Source: Mangifera indica (taxonomy: Eukaryota; Streptophyta; Magnoliopsida; Sapindales; Anacardiaceae). Taken from it: a stretch of DNA of 64,000 bases. Numbering within the stretch: position 1 is the stretch's first letter; each line of letters begins with the position of its first letter. Shown here piece by piece: positions 1 to 12,678 of the stretch. The notes beneath the pieces are model-generated. The model was given only the letters and a program-made list of their open reading frames with translations. It searched no databases and had not been told where the DNA came from. A program made the translations under genes and the position numbers. Location of the stretch: positions 9,638,138 to 9,702,137 of the forward strand of contig NC_058144.1 in assembly GCF_011075055.1 (NCBI RefSeq), given 5' to 3'.

Positions 1-49
1 AATGTAAGAGATTTTACATTTCAAAATTGTTTATATAGTTATAAAATGT

Positions 50-226
50 AAAATTATTTGTATACTTTTTTAGTATATAATTTGATTATACAATAATATA
101 TTATTATGCGATTAGATAATTTTTAATTAAAAATAAAATAACATTTAATTACATAATAATATATTATCTATATATTCAAATTATATATTAAAAGTTTATA
201 TATATAATATTACTTAGTTATAAATA
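50..226. repeat. Palindromic AT-rich MITE, copy 1
   Basis: The left arm reads TATATAATTTGATTATAC and the complement of the right arm reads TATATAATTTGAATATAT. Each is followed by an ATAATATATTATTATG-like stretch, so the unit folds back on itself around position 135. Related units occur near 300, 11100, 19258, 19455, 61080 and 61675. No coding capacity is visible. Ends are approximate because the flanks are also AT-rich. Confidence 0.5.
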
Positions 227-299
227 AACAGATTATGAAACATTGGGATTCATATTTTGCATTTCTTATATTTTCTTTTTTTTTAATATTAATCTATTT

Positions 300-495
300 T
301 TAATAGTTTTATATGTAAAATTTTATATATAGACAATAATGTGTTATTATATGATTGGATAATTTAAATTTAATAAAATTATATATATTTATTTTAGATA
401 TATAAATATGTATATATAATTTAATAAATTTAAATTAAAAATAAAATAATATTTAATTATATAATAATATATTATTTTTAATAAGAAACTTATGT
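300..495. repeat. Palindromic AT-rich MITE, copy 2
   Basis: Same family as the unit at 50-226. It carries the recurrent TGTTATTATATGATTGGATA arm and the opposing TAATTATATAATAATATATT arm, around an A/T-rich centre. Some of the overlapping short reading frame on the minus strand is simply this repeat read through. Confidence 0.5.
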
Positions 496-811
496 GCACG
501 ATATTATTATCTAATTCAGTGGTGGACAAAATTTGGTAAGAGGTGGCGTGGACGGCTAACCAGTCCACGTTGGTCTCCAATCGCCCTGAAGTGTTGCGTA
601 ATAACGCGCCTAATATTACACTACAACACAAGACAGCTGCCGCCCGCCAAATTAGGTAAGGACACCATTTCTCGACTTGGTCGTCTCTCTTTCACAAGTA
701 AAACAACAATTTACATAAATCTTATTAATTTGATTTTAATTTTTTTTATTGTTTTTAATTTTTTAATATTTGTCTTTGTTGGGGTGATCTTCGGCGTTTT
801 AATTTTTCAAT

Positions 812-1593
812 GGCCAAAGAACTTATTCCCACCAAAAGTTAATTATATTTTCAAATTGATATCTATTAATTATTTAAAATTTAAATATTTATTTATAAAT
901 TATTAAAATTAATAAAATTAGATAATAGTAAGGGTAAATTATTATTTGACCTAAAATATTAAAAAAATTTAAAAATTATCCATCATTTGAAAAAAAAAAT
1001 AATTTCTCCTATCAATAATTTAAAAAGCAAACTTTTCCCTTCTATTAGGTTAAAAATTTTTAAGTGACCTATACCTAATCATTTTTCGGCATCAATGCAA
1101 TCCATCTATAGAGAAAGAAGATAAAGACGAATCATTCACGCTTATGATGTTTATTTGTCTAGACACTTTTGTTTGGATGAAGATGCCAAATTCAAATGAA
1201 GATGGCATTGTCTTCATCCAGATCCAAACGAATTTGGTTGGACAATCAATGTCGGAGATGAGCATCAAAAGTAGCGCAAAGAGAGAGAGACACCATTGGG
1301 AGGGAGAGTTAGCCGTTGGAAAATTATCCTAGAAAAATGAAATCTTGAAGGGTGAAATTAAGTTTTCAAAATTTAATCTTTAGAAAAATTATTAATTTTT
1401 TAAATTTAAAGGAAAAATGGATAATTTTTTATTATTTTTAATATATTATTAGTGGAATTACTATTTTATCTTGAAAACTTAACTGATTTTATTAATTTTA
1501 ATCAATTATAAATGAATATTTATATTTTTAATAATTAATAGATGCTAATTTGAGACTATGATGAATTTTTGGGTGGGAATAAGACATTTGGCC
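812..1593. mobile_element. Mutator-type MITE (782 bp) with 9-bp target duplication
   Basis: The left end GGCCAAAGAACTTATTCCCA matches the complement of the right end, GGCCAAATGTCTTATTCCCA. The similarity continues for more than 150 bp (CTATTAATTATTTAAAATTT against CTATTAATTATTAAAAATAT). The flanks TTTTTCAAT (803-811) and TTTTTTAAT (1594-1602) match at 8 of 9 bases, the duplication size typical of Mutator-like elements. The interior carries an imperfect hairpin around 1170-1235. No transposase is present. Related copies lie at 9706, 12679 and 18122. Confidence 0.75.
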
Positions 1594-1728
1594 TTTTTTA
1601 ATAGGTGAGACAAATCGAATCGTCTCACTTCCAAGTTGCTTAAGAATATTTTGCTTTTGAATTAATTATAAGAAAAGCATAAGCATTCTCTTTTATTTCT
1701 TTCAAGCAAAATTTAATTCCTTTTGCTT

Positions 1729-1735
1729 TATAAAA
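1729..1735 (+). promoter_or_regulatory. TATA box of the F-box/LRR gene
   Basis: TATAAAA lies 119 bp before the first downstream ATG. No other ATG occurs between it and 1848, which supports 1848 as the start used by scanning ribosomes. Confidence 0.5.
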
Positions 1736-1847
1736 GAAAGTGTTTTACACGCTCTTGGAACAGCGCTTGACCGATAGTAACTCTCTCACATAATAAAATT
1801 TAAATTAATTTAAAAAAAAAAAAAAACTTTTTCATTTCTCTCTCCTA

Positions 1848-3401
1848 ATGAGAACCAGAAGGAAATATAACAGACATCTTCGCTCAGAGAATTATATACT
1901 ACAAGGTAAGAATTCTCCAGGCATTGAGGTCAAGATAATGGATGCCATGTTATGTGATGAGCTTTTACAAGAAATCTTCAAGAGATTACCTTCAAAATCA
2001 TCATCTTCTTCTTCCTCTTCTTCTTCATCGTCTTCTTTATCGGTTTGTTTAGTCTCTAAGCGTTGGCTTCATCTTTACAGGACTTCAAAGACTTCTCTTT
2101 CTCTCAAACTCATCCCTCATGATTCGGTTGTTTCTTCTTTGTCGTCTCTTCTTTCTCACTACCCTTCTCTTTCTTCTCTTTCTCTTGCTTTTTCTTCCTC
2201 TGAACCTATAATTACCACTACCTCTTTCTGTGATAGTATTCTTTTTGTTGTTTCTTCTTCATGTAATTCTAAGCTTAAACTCCTTCGTTTTTTGGCGGGT
2301 CCTGTCTCTGTAAGCTCTTTGCTTTCTCTTTCCGGAGCTTGTAATTCCCTTACTTCTATTACTGTTTCTGTCTCTAGGCCGCTTTTTCTCAACTGGGTTG
2401 CTTCCTTTTCTTGTTTAAAGGAGCTGTCTTTGTATGCTTGTGATGGTGATGGTGTTCAAGATGGAAACTTTGATTGTTACAGAGAAACTGGGATGCATTT
2501 AAATGAGGAAATCGATGCAGAATTGTGTTTGGAGAGTCTTTTTTTATCTGGGATTCGTTCTGATGATTTGGCTGTTGGTTGGTTGTGGAGGAGCTGTAGA
2601 AGACTTAAAAAATTGCAGCTAAAAAGCTGTTCAGGTATTGGAGATGGAGGGTCATTTTCGTCCTTTGTGACATGCTTGCAGGGTCTTCAGGAAGTGGAGT
2701 TGAGGACTTGTAGGATTATAGTTGATGTTGTGTTACTGAAATTAGCTGAGAATTGTGAGTCCTTAATTTCTCTGTTGGTATATGATGGTTGTAGCAGAGA
2801 TGGTTTACTTCAGTTCATGAGTAACAGCAGATGTAATTTGCAAAATCTTGATCTTCGATTACCGCTAGACCTTAGCAACGATCATCTCTCAGCTGCGGCT
2901 GTGAATTTCAGGTGTCTATCAACTCTTAGGCTTCAAAGTTGTTGCCTTGTCACTGGAGATGGCCTAAAGACTCTTGGGATTGCCATGAGTTCAGGGCTTC
3001 AGGAATTGGCCCTAATAAACTGTGATGTTGTTGAAAGAGAACAGGGGTTGCTTGCTACATTAGGACAGAATTTGAGGCAGTTAAGGAAATTGGACTTGTC
3101 TTATAATGAGATGTTGCTTGATAAGGAGCTCATTGCAATGTTAATTTCATGTAACTATCTGATAGAATTGAAGTTGAGAGGGTGTAAACGGCTCACAAAT
3201 ATGGTTGTGACTTTTATGTCTAAGACTTGCAAGAGGTTGGAGAGCATTGATCTTATGCATTGTTGTGGGATTACAGCTGAGGCAGTTGAGTCTTTTGTTC
3301 TCAACTCTCCCCAGTTGAGAAGAGTAGAGGTTGAGGAAAACAAGCTTTCTGATGCCGCAAGGACATGGGCATCACATAAATTTATAGAGGTATTTAATTG
3401 A
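1848..3401 (+). CDS. F-box/leucine-rich repeat (RNI-like) protein
   Basis: This is a single-exon frame of 517 residues. An F-box is seen at residues ~31-75: MDAMLCDELLQEIFKRLP, a 13-residue serine run, then VCLVSKRWLHLYRTSKTSLS. It is followed by repeated LRR units of the cysteine-containing/RNI type (for example LKKLQLKSCSGIGD, LRKLDLSYNEMLLD, LIELKLRGCKRLT and LESIDLMHCCGITAEAVESF). Proteins of this class are substrate-recruiting subunits of SCF ubiquitin ligases: the F-box binds SKP1/ASK and the LRRs bind the target. The order and size recall the plant F-box protein At-B group, but I cannot confirm orthology. The first ATG adds 30 residues before the F-box; an in-frame ATG at 1938 starts exactly at MDAMLCDELL and is the alternative. 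The (TCN)n serine run at 1998-2040 is a microsatellite and may vary in length. Confidence 0.85.
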   Translation: MRTRRKYNRHLRSENYILQGKNSPGIEVKIMDAMLCDELLQEIFKRLPSKSSSSSSSSSSSSSLSVCLVSKRWLHLYRTSKTSLSLKLIPHDSVVSSLSSLLSHYPSLSSLSLAFSSSEPIITTTSFCDSILFVVSSSCNSKLKLLRFLAGPVSVSSLLSLSGACNSLTSITVSVSRPLFLNWVASFSCLKELSLYACDGDGVQDGNFDCYRETGMHLNEEIDAELCLESLFLSGIRSDDLAVGWLWRSCRRLKKLQLKSCSGIGDGGSFSSFVTCLQGLQEVELRTCRIIVDVVLLKLAENCESLISLLVYDGCSRDGLLQFMSNSRCNLQNLDLRLPLDLSNDHLSAAAVNFRCLSTLRLQSCCLVTGDGLKTLGIAMSSGLQELALINCDVVEREQGLLATLGQNLRQLRKLDLSYNEMLLDKELIAMLISCNYLIELKLRGCKRLTNMVVTFMSKTCKRLESIDLMHCCGITAEAVESFVLNSPQLRRVEVEENKLSDAARTWASHKFIEVFN

Positions 3402-4680
3402 TTGATGGAAAAATGATGAAATAACGGCCTTTTTATTTATTGGTATTTCAGGAAAATCAAGTATATATCACAGAACTTGTTCTCTGTTTACTGTAAGTAA
3501 CTCTGCTGCTGTGGGATAGAAAGAGCCACTTTAACAGCCTGAATAATTATGTTTATAAACATTGTTCATATTTTCAATAAGACATGTGCAACAATCAGTG
3601 TTGAAACCTTCTTCAGTGTGGCGAAAGGACAAATGTATTTTAATATTTGTGTTTTTCTTGGTATTGATATTTCAACAACCATCCATCGCATTTGTGATTT
3701 GTTGATGTGTTGATGCTACTCATCATCTAACAGTGCACTGATTATAAATTCTCGTTATTATTTTATTTGGCTATATTCAGAGTCGTTGTCTCAGCATTAT
3801 TTAGTTGAAACTTTAGGATTAAGGGATCGTGTTGAATTAATTTATGTCCAAGTCGCAGTGTAGAACTAGAAGAAGTAGGCGGCCTATGCATTTGTTTGGT
3901 GACTGAAAATTGGTAACATGAAGTCATTGGTGATGATGATAATTACTTCCAATCATTGAGGAACAGAAAATGCTGTCAGTGTTATACTGTATGATAATAT
4001 GAGTTTTTGGAACGAGGTGGATCAGGCATAGACAACTTGGTGGAGACTAACAGTAGTCATGTGGTCATTCACTGTATTTAAGATTTTATCTGTTTGATAT
4101 AGTTGGGTTTGTTCCAAAAGAATAGTCTGATTCAAGTAAAGTTTTTTCGTTTAAAAAAAAAAAAGTGTGGTGAAGAATATGCAAAGTGAGATTTTTTTCT
4201 GCTTTAACATGCTTTTGTTTGTCTGTCGACTATCTGCCTGCCTGCTTGCATGCTCATCTCTCTGTGTATCTATGTTGGCTTTAGACCATAACTAAATAAA
4301 TGAACAGTGTGGGGGAAATTTTGGAGATATTGAGATATTTCTGAGAGCTTCCATTCATAGGATACGGATTCTCCGATTAATCTATCTAATGTGTAATAGA
4401 TGAATCCCCAGAAGGGAATTATTAGACTTTTTACTTTGAAATAAAGAGCATCCAAGATTGGTGGTTGATCATCTTTTAACCAATCCATGTTCAGTCTTAG
4501 AATCAATAAAAGCATTTTTCAAAGAGCTTGTTTGCTAGTTCGTATGCCTTTTGTTTTGGTGGAGCCGTATAATGTTTTTGGTGAAAGTTAGGTAAGGCAA
4601 TTAATTCAACTTCCAGCCATGATGTATAGAATGATGTCGACAAGACTGAACCTACTTGACAAAAATTAACAAGCTAAAAG
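3402..4680. other. 3' flank of the F-box gene, no gene seen
   Basis: The sequence is A/T-rich with normal 3'-UTR-like character just after the stop and an AATAAG-type signal near 3576. The short frames here have no recognisable domain. I see no RNA gene. Confidence 0.4.
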
Positions 4681-7600
4681 ACGATATTGGATCGGTTTGA
4701 TTAGTTTGATTGATATTTATTTTAAAAAACGGATATCCATTGTTAAAAAGTCGTTTTTATAGTTAAATTGAATTGAAATTGGTAGTTTGAATAGTTGGAT
4801 TAGGAAAAAAATTGGGGTTTAACTCGATCAATAAAAAAAAATCAATTTTTTTCTAATTTATTATTGAGTTTTGAATTTAAAACATTGTCTATCAATTTTG
4901 AGTATGTATAATATCAAATTAAGTTTATTTTTAAAAATACTTTAGACTATATATTTAATAATTAATCCTATAAATTCGTTTTAAAAAATATTTTTAAATA
5001 GTTAACTGATTCAACCATCGGATTGGTTTGGAAAACATATTTGAAACTAGACCTCTCTTTTGCATATTGCTTATGGGCCTCCAAAATTACAATATTATGG
5101 CAAACAACATATGGTACCAAACTCATGTATCTTTTATTGTCCTAAATAAAATCCCTGCATAATACATGTGATTTGTTTTATCAGAATGGTTGAAATTGTA
5201 GAGTCAGAGGTGAGATGGGGCATAAAACATGTCTCGTATAAATTTGTACTTTAATTTTTTTTATTTTAAATCGGACTCCACCTGTATTGGTTGCACGGAT
5301 AAACCTGGAGTAGAGTGATTAAATCCACACTTATTATATTAGGTAAGTCAACATTTTATAAACATGATAAAAACTCAAATTCAAATATTCTCTTCAAAAG
5401 TTTTAATATTTCAACAATTTTATTAACCCTTTGATTAAAAAATAGTCTAGCTCTTCTGCTTTGTATGCATTCATTTGGGCACGTTTTCAGCTGATTAACC
5501 CAATAAGTTTGCGGCCCAAACTCATAAAATGAAAACCCAGTTGAAAGTCTTTCAAATTCATTCAAAAGTTGTAAAAAATTTGCAATAGGATGAAAAGATT
5601 AAGAAAGAAAGATAATTTGTGCTTAAAATTACCACAAATTCATAGTCAAAATCTCTCACAAAAGACAAATTCAAGCAAGGATGGTTGTTAAATCTAAGTA
5701 AAAAAATATTACTGGTCTTTTCGTCTTAAATTAATGGATTGTTGTTTTGTTAGATATATAGACGAGATTGCAGGTTTTTCACAAGTTTTAGGCATTTCTC
5801 ACAAGTTTGATGTATATGTTAAATTTCAAACTGAAATGCTAAATTTCGATTTGGGAGGTGAATGCAAATTCTTAAAATATAGCAAGTTTAGGAAATTTTC
5901 TATAGCATTTTGGAGTTTAGCTACAAAATATAAAAAAGTAAAGATTTTTTTTCTTGAAGTTAAAACATTAAATTTCTATTTGGGGGGAAGATTATTGATG
6001 CACAGGTAAAATTTTTTACTAATGTTTTTAGAGGTATACCTGCAAAATATAGAAGGTAAAGGTAAAGATAAAGATTGTCTAAAATTTAAGCATTCCCATA
6101 AAACTTTTATATAGGGATACTAAACATTGCATTAGAGTTCTAATTGTAAGAATTCAAAGTTAGCAAGATTTACCAGATTTTAAGGGGGTAAATGTATGAT
6201 TTAGAACTTTTGGATGCATGAAACTTAGACTTAGATTCTAAGTCTTAATATTCAGGAGGTTAGTTTAAGATTTTAAAACTAGAGTGTCTACTTAGAGTTT
6301 TCATTGAGGTAAACAAAACTCTTAGTGATTAAAGGGTCTATAATTAATTTAAATCGTAAAACTAAATTAAATTGTTTAAAAATTATAGTTTGATTTGGTT
6401 TATAAAACTGTTTAATTTAGATTGATAAATTTTCAAAAAATTGTTGACAGTTTAGATGATTTATAGATCGAACTAAATTATAAATCGTATCTTTTTAAAT
6501 ATATATATATTCCTTTTCTTTATATGTTTATTGTATATATATTTCATATTTATTTTATATATTTATTCCATATTTTAGATAATTATAATACAATTATTAT
6601 TTATTAAATATGAAATATATGAAAATGAATTATTCTTAACAGGTTCTCACTATAATTTAAACCATATTTTTTTATTTTGTTTAGTTTGATTTTTTTTTTC
6701 AATTTAATTTAAAAAAGTTCTTAAATCATACTGAACTAATCCTTGACAACCCTAGCACACTTTTTGGTTGCACTTTTTGCCCCCAAGTACCAGTATATCA
6801 TTTGTAACTCTATGTCTTGCCCCTCGTCTCGTCATCTTCTTCTCTGCCTTCACTGTTGTGTTGCCTTTCTTTCAGGAAGAAGCCTTTCCTCAATCTCTAC
6901 AAACAATACACGACCGCAAGCATCACCACATCCTTAGGGGGTGTTTAATTTGAGAAATATTTTATCATCAAAATTGAAACATCAAAATTTGAGAAAATCT
7001 CAAGGAATGTTTGCTTGAATAATATCTGCTAATGGTTGCCCAGCCTCATCCGGAACTTTTTCTCCATGACTTGAACGATGGCTTCTGCTTTGAAATGGTG
7101 AGCAGCTTAGAACTTTTCATGGCCATACTCTGATTCTACAACAAAACCTTGAGATTTTCTTTTTCGCTCCGATGAAATTACCAACGAGCAAAAGCCCACA
7201 AAAAATATATATGATTAAACTCCCAAAGTCTAAAATCTTTCACTTTCCCCCAAAATCTTACCTTTAGTCCTAAAAAAATACATGCATAAATACAAGCATA
7301 CTTTTTCATACCTAAATACAGTCCTTTTTAAAAAATTACAACAATATATGAAGTAAACACGTGTATATGTCAAAAAACACACTTATAATATAATAGAGTT
7401 AACAATTTTTAATATGATCCGTTAACTTAACAAGAAAAAAAATCAGGTTAGAGTTAAGTTTTTCTAACACGAAATTTATTTCAAGTCAACCTGACACGAT
7501 TTGAAATTAAATCGGATAGTATTAAGATTTACAAGAAAATAATCAGATACGATCTAAATTGATTTGAATGTTTTAAAAAAATGTTATGTTAATAGAATTT

Positions 7601-9705
7601 GTTAGGGATGAATTATAGAAATGTTAAAAAAAAAGAATATCAACAACAATTGAAATATTTACAGGTTGCATATAGTTGTTTCTTTATATAATTGTAATTG
7701 CTTATATTTTTTTTTATTTAAATATTTTATATTATTATTAAGTAGTAAGAATATGATTTGGTTAGTTAAATTATTAATGTATACAAAATAAAATGTTATA
7801 TTATGTGTTTTATTAACAATGGGTTTGGGTAATTTGGTAAAGACATTAAAATGGTAAAAATATTTTGAATAGTGAAAACAATAAATAATTTTCGGTCCAT
7901 TTATATCGGATCGAATCAATTCAAATATTTAAATGTTGGGTTATGGTTAAAAAAATTTTAATACGATTATAATTCAGATTAGATTAGAGTTGAAGGTTTC
8001 TGATATGAAACTCAAACTGATACAATAAGAGCACAATTCGATAACACAAATTATCAAGTCTAAATGTACATAAGAAAACTTATGATTCACTAAAAATATA
8101 TCATATTAGAAATTATAATAAAAAATTTAAAAAAATACATAAACAAAACGAAATAATTAAACAAGCAATCAAGCCATTTATTTATTTATTTATTTTCAAT
8201 TTAAACGAAAACGATTATCATTATGCCTTTTTTGTAGCATAAATGAAATTTAGGATTTTAATTTACAAACTGAGAGAGGAAATAAAGGTGATAGAGAAGA
8301 AGGCGTTGATAATTTTGGTGCCAAAGCCTACCAACGTATGCTAACATGCGCTTCAAGTGCGCATTTTGGGAAAATGCCTGTCTTTTAGTCACTTGTAAAC
8401 AATTTTTTTGCAAGTAGGGTTGGACGAATGGCTTGGGTCGAATCTGACTTGAGCATTTCGAGTCAAGGATTGGTCTAAGGGACTGGTCTTGGGGTTGGAT
8501 TCTACATATAGGTTTAGCGGGTCGGATCTAAGTGTGTTCCGTGTATTTATATTTTTTAATATTATTTTTTAAATTTATAATTACGAATTTTTTTATATTT
8601 ACGCGTTAATTTTATTAGTGTCATTATTCTCGTTAATATTTTAATTCAATTTTTAACTGTGAAAATGTAAATATTAATTCAAATTTTAGAATAATTATAA
8701 ATAATAATTATGATAAATATAAATTGTCATTGAATAATTTAATTTAAATTATTAGTAAATAAAATAATAAGATGTGAAAACTAATATTTTTCCTTTTATT
8801 TTTAATCTATCTAGAGATTTCAAAAACATGCTCGATGACGATGAAAAATGTAATGACAATGTCAGACTATAATTATGGCCAGATTCGATTGTGAAAGTGA
8901 AAAATATGATCGAGGAACTTGTCTAGCGAGGTTTGGAGAATGAATGTTTGATGAATTTTCAAATACAGACGAGATAGATATGGTCTTATATTTTGAAAAT
9001 GAAGCACCATGTATAAAAAAATTCAATTAATATATAAAAGTACTATAGGTAATTGACAATTTGTTAATTGTAATGTTCAGTCTTAGTATCGTTGATAGGT
9101 CGGGTTGAGTTGATAACGGGTGTTAGTAAAACAAATGCGGGTTTAAAAAGGCTCAAGTTATAGGAGTCATGATTTTAAAAAATGTGTACCTGGCCTTATA
9201 GGTATAAATGGATCTACGGGTTATCTATTAATATTAATTTATCACTATTTCTCTTTTTTTATTATTTTAACGTATTTTTTCGTAATTTTTAACAATTTTC
9301 TCTTCAAGTATATAAATATTCCGTGAAAGAACGAAATTTACCTAAAATTATAAAAATATTTTCAATAGATTTGAAATATTTTAGTTTTGAACACGAAATT
9401 AACATCTATAATAAAACATTTAATACTCAAATTCTTTAAAATTGTTTTCAGTACAATAAATTCTTTGTTTTTAGGGTGGATTTGAGTTTATGTCATACAA
9501 AGAGAAAGAAAAATATATGAAATTTATGTTGGATGTGATGTAATTTTAATGTTGAAAAGGAAGAAAAATATGAATAGAAAAAAAATAACAAGTAACTTGC
9601 AGACATACTCATCATACTTGTAAAAAATTATTACTCACGAATGTGGCTCCAAAACAAGTACGGATCCAATAATTTAGAACTCATATTTGTTTCTAGATAG
9701 ATTAC
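4681..9705. other. Gene-poor AT-rich intergenic DNA
   Basis: No open frame carries a recognisable domain. The stretch at 6345-6650 (an aattataaatcgtatct-type block followed by TATA-rich DNA and a tattatttattaaatatga tail) resembles 59788-60640 and is probably a dispersed non-coding repeat. A more GC-balanced stretch at 6740-7150 has no frame I can interpret. The rest looks like decayed repeats. Confidence 0.35.
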
Positions 9706-10295
9706 GGTCAAAGGACTATTTTTCACTGAAGTTTTAGTTTAATTTTAAAAGTATATTCGCGATAGATAAAAAACTCAAACAATCGCACATCTCTAAACTT
9801 TCGTTAAATATAATGATAAAATCGTTATTCAATAATAATTTCAAAAAATATATAATTTTATCTTATTTTTTTTCCTTAAATTTTGAAAATTAACATTTTA
9901 TTCTTAGACTTTAACTTTGAAAAGTGATTTTTTTCCCTTAAATCCAGAGATTGTCTTTTAGTTGACAATGACTCCTTTGTCCACCTAGGGTAATTATTCG
10001 CCGATGGAAATGGTTGGATTTCAGATTTGGTGTCCTAAAGGAAAAAATGAATTTTTTAAAACTTAATAATGAAAAAAATTATTAATTTTCTAAATCAAGA
10101 GAGAAAAATAAAATATAATTTTAATTATTTTAATATTACTGATAAAATGACAATTTTATCTTTTTATTCTAATAAAAGATTTATGAATATAATTTAATAA
10201 ACTAAAATTTAGACAAATATTTAAGTTTTTTATCTATTATAAATATATATTTATTATTTTATTAAATTTTGGGTGGAAAATAGCCCTTTATAGCT
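9706..10295. mobile_element. Mutator-type MITE (about 590 bp)
   Basis: The left end GGTCAAAGGACTATTTTTCA pairs with the complement of the right end, AGCTATAAAGGGCTATTTTC. Both ends continue into AT-rich arms with the same order of motifs seen in the copies at 812, 12679 and 18122. The flanks ATAGATTAC (9697-9705) and GTAGACTAC (10296-10304) match at 7 of 9 bases, consistent with an eroded 9-bp target duplication. Confidence 0.6.
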
Positions 10296-10439
10296 GTAGA
10301 CTACCTACAAATCCCACGGATAACCCATTCGTCTGGACACATCTAATTTTTTTATTACACACTGTTTTAAAGTATGATTACTTTAGTTAATAACCCTGTA
10401 TTAACTTTTCAGATAATTGTGATAAAATAACCGTCATAG

Positions 10440-10560
10440 CCGATAGCCCCGCTTTTCGCGGGCAAATTTCGAAAACTGGCGCGAAGTCTTCGGTTGGCGC
10501 GAAATACTGGGCAGGTCGGGCAAGGTCAAAATGGGCTTAGGGCTAAAACCGCGTGAAAAA
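10440..10560. promoter_or_regulatory. Isolated GC-rich cluster of E2F-like and TGGGCT motifs
   Basis: Within about 100 bp there are TTTTCGCGGGC (10453-10463), CTGGCGCGAAG (10477-10487) and TTGGCGCGAAAT (10494-10505). The last contains, on the minus strand, a full TTTCGCGCC E2F/DP consensus. An ATGGGCTTAGGGCT stretch follows at about 10531, a site II/telo-box-like arrangement common in plant cell-cycle and housekeeping promoters. No gene can be assigned to it in this window. Confidence 0.4.
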
Positions 10561-12678
10561 AAATAAAATAAAGTCAAAATTGAGGGCCAATACTATGGTA
10601 CGAAAATCGATGATTGGATGGAGAGTGTGTATGTAACTGTAGCAAATTTGTGAAGTATAACTTTTATCCTTATCATCGGAGTGTTTAAAGCCGAATTTGA
10701 CCGATCAGTCTTTAATTTAATTTATTTAAAATTTAATTAAATTCAATAAATTTGTTGAAACTGAAAAACTATTCAAAACTAATGAATTTATATAATATTA
10801 TATTAAATTTATAAAATCTTAATTAAATTAATGGTAAAATTTGTAATTAGTGATTTTCATTCTCTATGTAATGAAATGTTAAATATTTAATTAAATATTT
10901 AAAACAATGTTTTGTATGTTTTATATGGTTTATGTTTCAAAAATTTGGTTAATATTTATATTATTTAAAAAAACATATAATAATTTTATAATAAATTGAA
11001 TTGATTGGTTTATTTAGTTAAATCATAAACTAATATAATAATCAGTTCGATCACCATTTTAAATTTGAAAACATTACTTATTATTTTTTTGTTTGAAATA
11101 AAATTATGTGTACCATTTTAGATACACAACTATATATACATTTATATATGTCGTCACATGATTAGGTAATTTTGAATTTAAGATAAAGTAATATCTAATC
11201 ATACGATAACATAATAAGTATACATAATATTACTCATAAAAATATATTAAGTTTGAAATTCAATTAAAAAAAACATAGGATTCTCTTGGGCAGCCACCCC
11301 ATTTGATGTCCTTTTTGCCAACATTGGATTCTCTTCTGGGTTTCTTTTTTGGTTTTCCTTGTATTCTCTATTCATAATTGAACAGGGACTTGTTCAACCC
11401 AATTAAATTCTTCAATTATTTGATGTCTCCTCTCTTTTATGATCTTTGTAAAGTCAATTAATGACCAAGCTCCAATTTATTACTGTGACAAAACCCTTTG
11501 ATTAAACACCCAATTTGAGATTATACCCTGATTAATGGAATAATTAACTTTTGTGCCCTGATTAAGATGGTCCATAGAACAATGATCCCTTTCCTTAATG
11601 TTGAAGAATATTTTAATTTCAAACTTGAGTGTATTACAATATGTATTGCCATTGGGGTGCCCTAATTTTCTTTTAACAATCAAAATGTTGACTCCATAAT
11701 AAGATGTGACATTTATTGACTTCTGCACTATGCCCTAGCTTTGCTTTAAAATGGGTCAAATTCAAAATCAATCAATGTTAAATTTAAAGGGTGGATTACT
11801 TCATATTTAAGTTTCCCCTAGTCACATTCAATAAATTGACACAATACCAGTGCCAGTGGTTTGATAATGTTTTATTATAAAAATTAAAATATTATTTTTT
11901 AAATAAATTATTTAAAATTTTTATATGATATAAATTATTATTATTATTATTATATTTAAATATCTTCAGATATAATTACTTTAAAAATTAATAAACTAAA
12001 AAATAATTATAATAACATGAAAATTATTTTGATAATTTCTTAATATCTAAAATGAAGATAATAATAAAATTATTACTTATATTATTTATTATTTTATTAT
12101 TGATAATAAAAAATAATCAAATTTTTTTATTATTTATAAATTAAATAAAATAATATAAATAATAAAAAGTAAATTAATAAAGTTTTTTTTCTTTATTCCA
12201 ACCAATCCCCTCCTCTATGTTTGCTTGCATTTGAAAAAAAAAACTGTTTCCAAAAAACATTACAACAACATTCATTGTTTCTGTTTGTTTTGCTTGCATT
12301 TGAAAAAAATGTCCACTATTAATAAAGATAAGGATGTCTTACTCCAAAGAGAAATTTGAGTGATAGAAGAGTGAGATTTCGCATACGAGAGCAATAGTTT
12401 AAATCTCTTTCGATGATATTTTAATATTAAACTTTTGACGGTTGTAAGGTTGGTTATTTAACTAAAGTTTTACCTATTTAGTATAATTAATTCAACTCTG
12501 AATGAACAATTTAACTCAAATAAAATTTGTTCATTAAAAAAATAATAATAATAAAGGATGTGGGTTATGAATGCGAAAAGTGACGCTTCAATATTAATTC
12601 AAGTATTTGGATGCAAAAATTAATAAAGAAATTCTTCTAGATACATTGACTAGACACAAAAGACCTCTTCTATTTTTA
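10561..12678. other. Intergenic AT-rich DNA with one palindromic MITE
   Basis: A copy of the palindromic family lies at about 11100-11245 (ATGTGTACCATTTTAGATAC with an opposing AATCATACGATAACATAATA arm). An (ATT)n microsatellite lies near 11937-11956. I see no gene. Confidence 0.4.

Noticed and set aside
1144..1332. 62-residue frame on the plus strand
   Set aside because: It lies wholly inside the MITE at 812-1593 and spans its internal hairpin.
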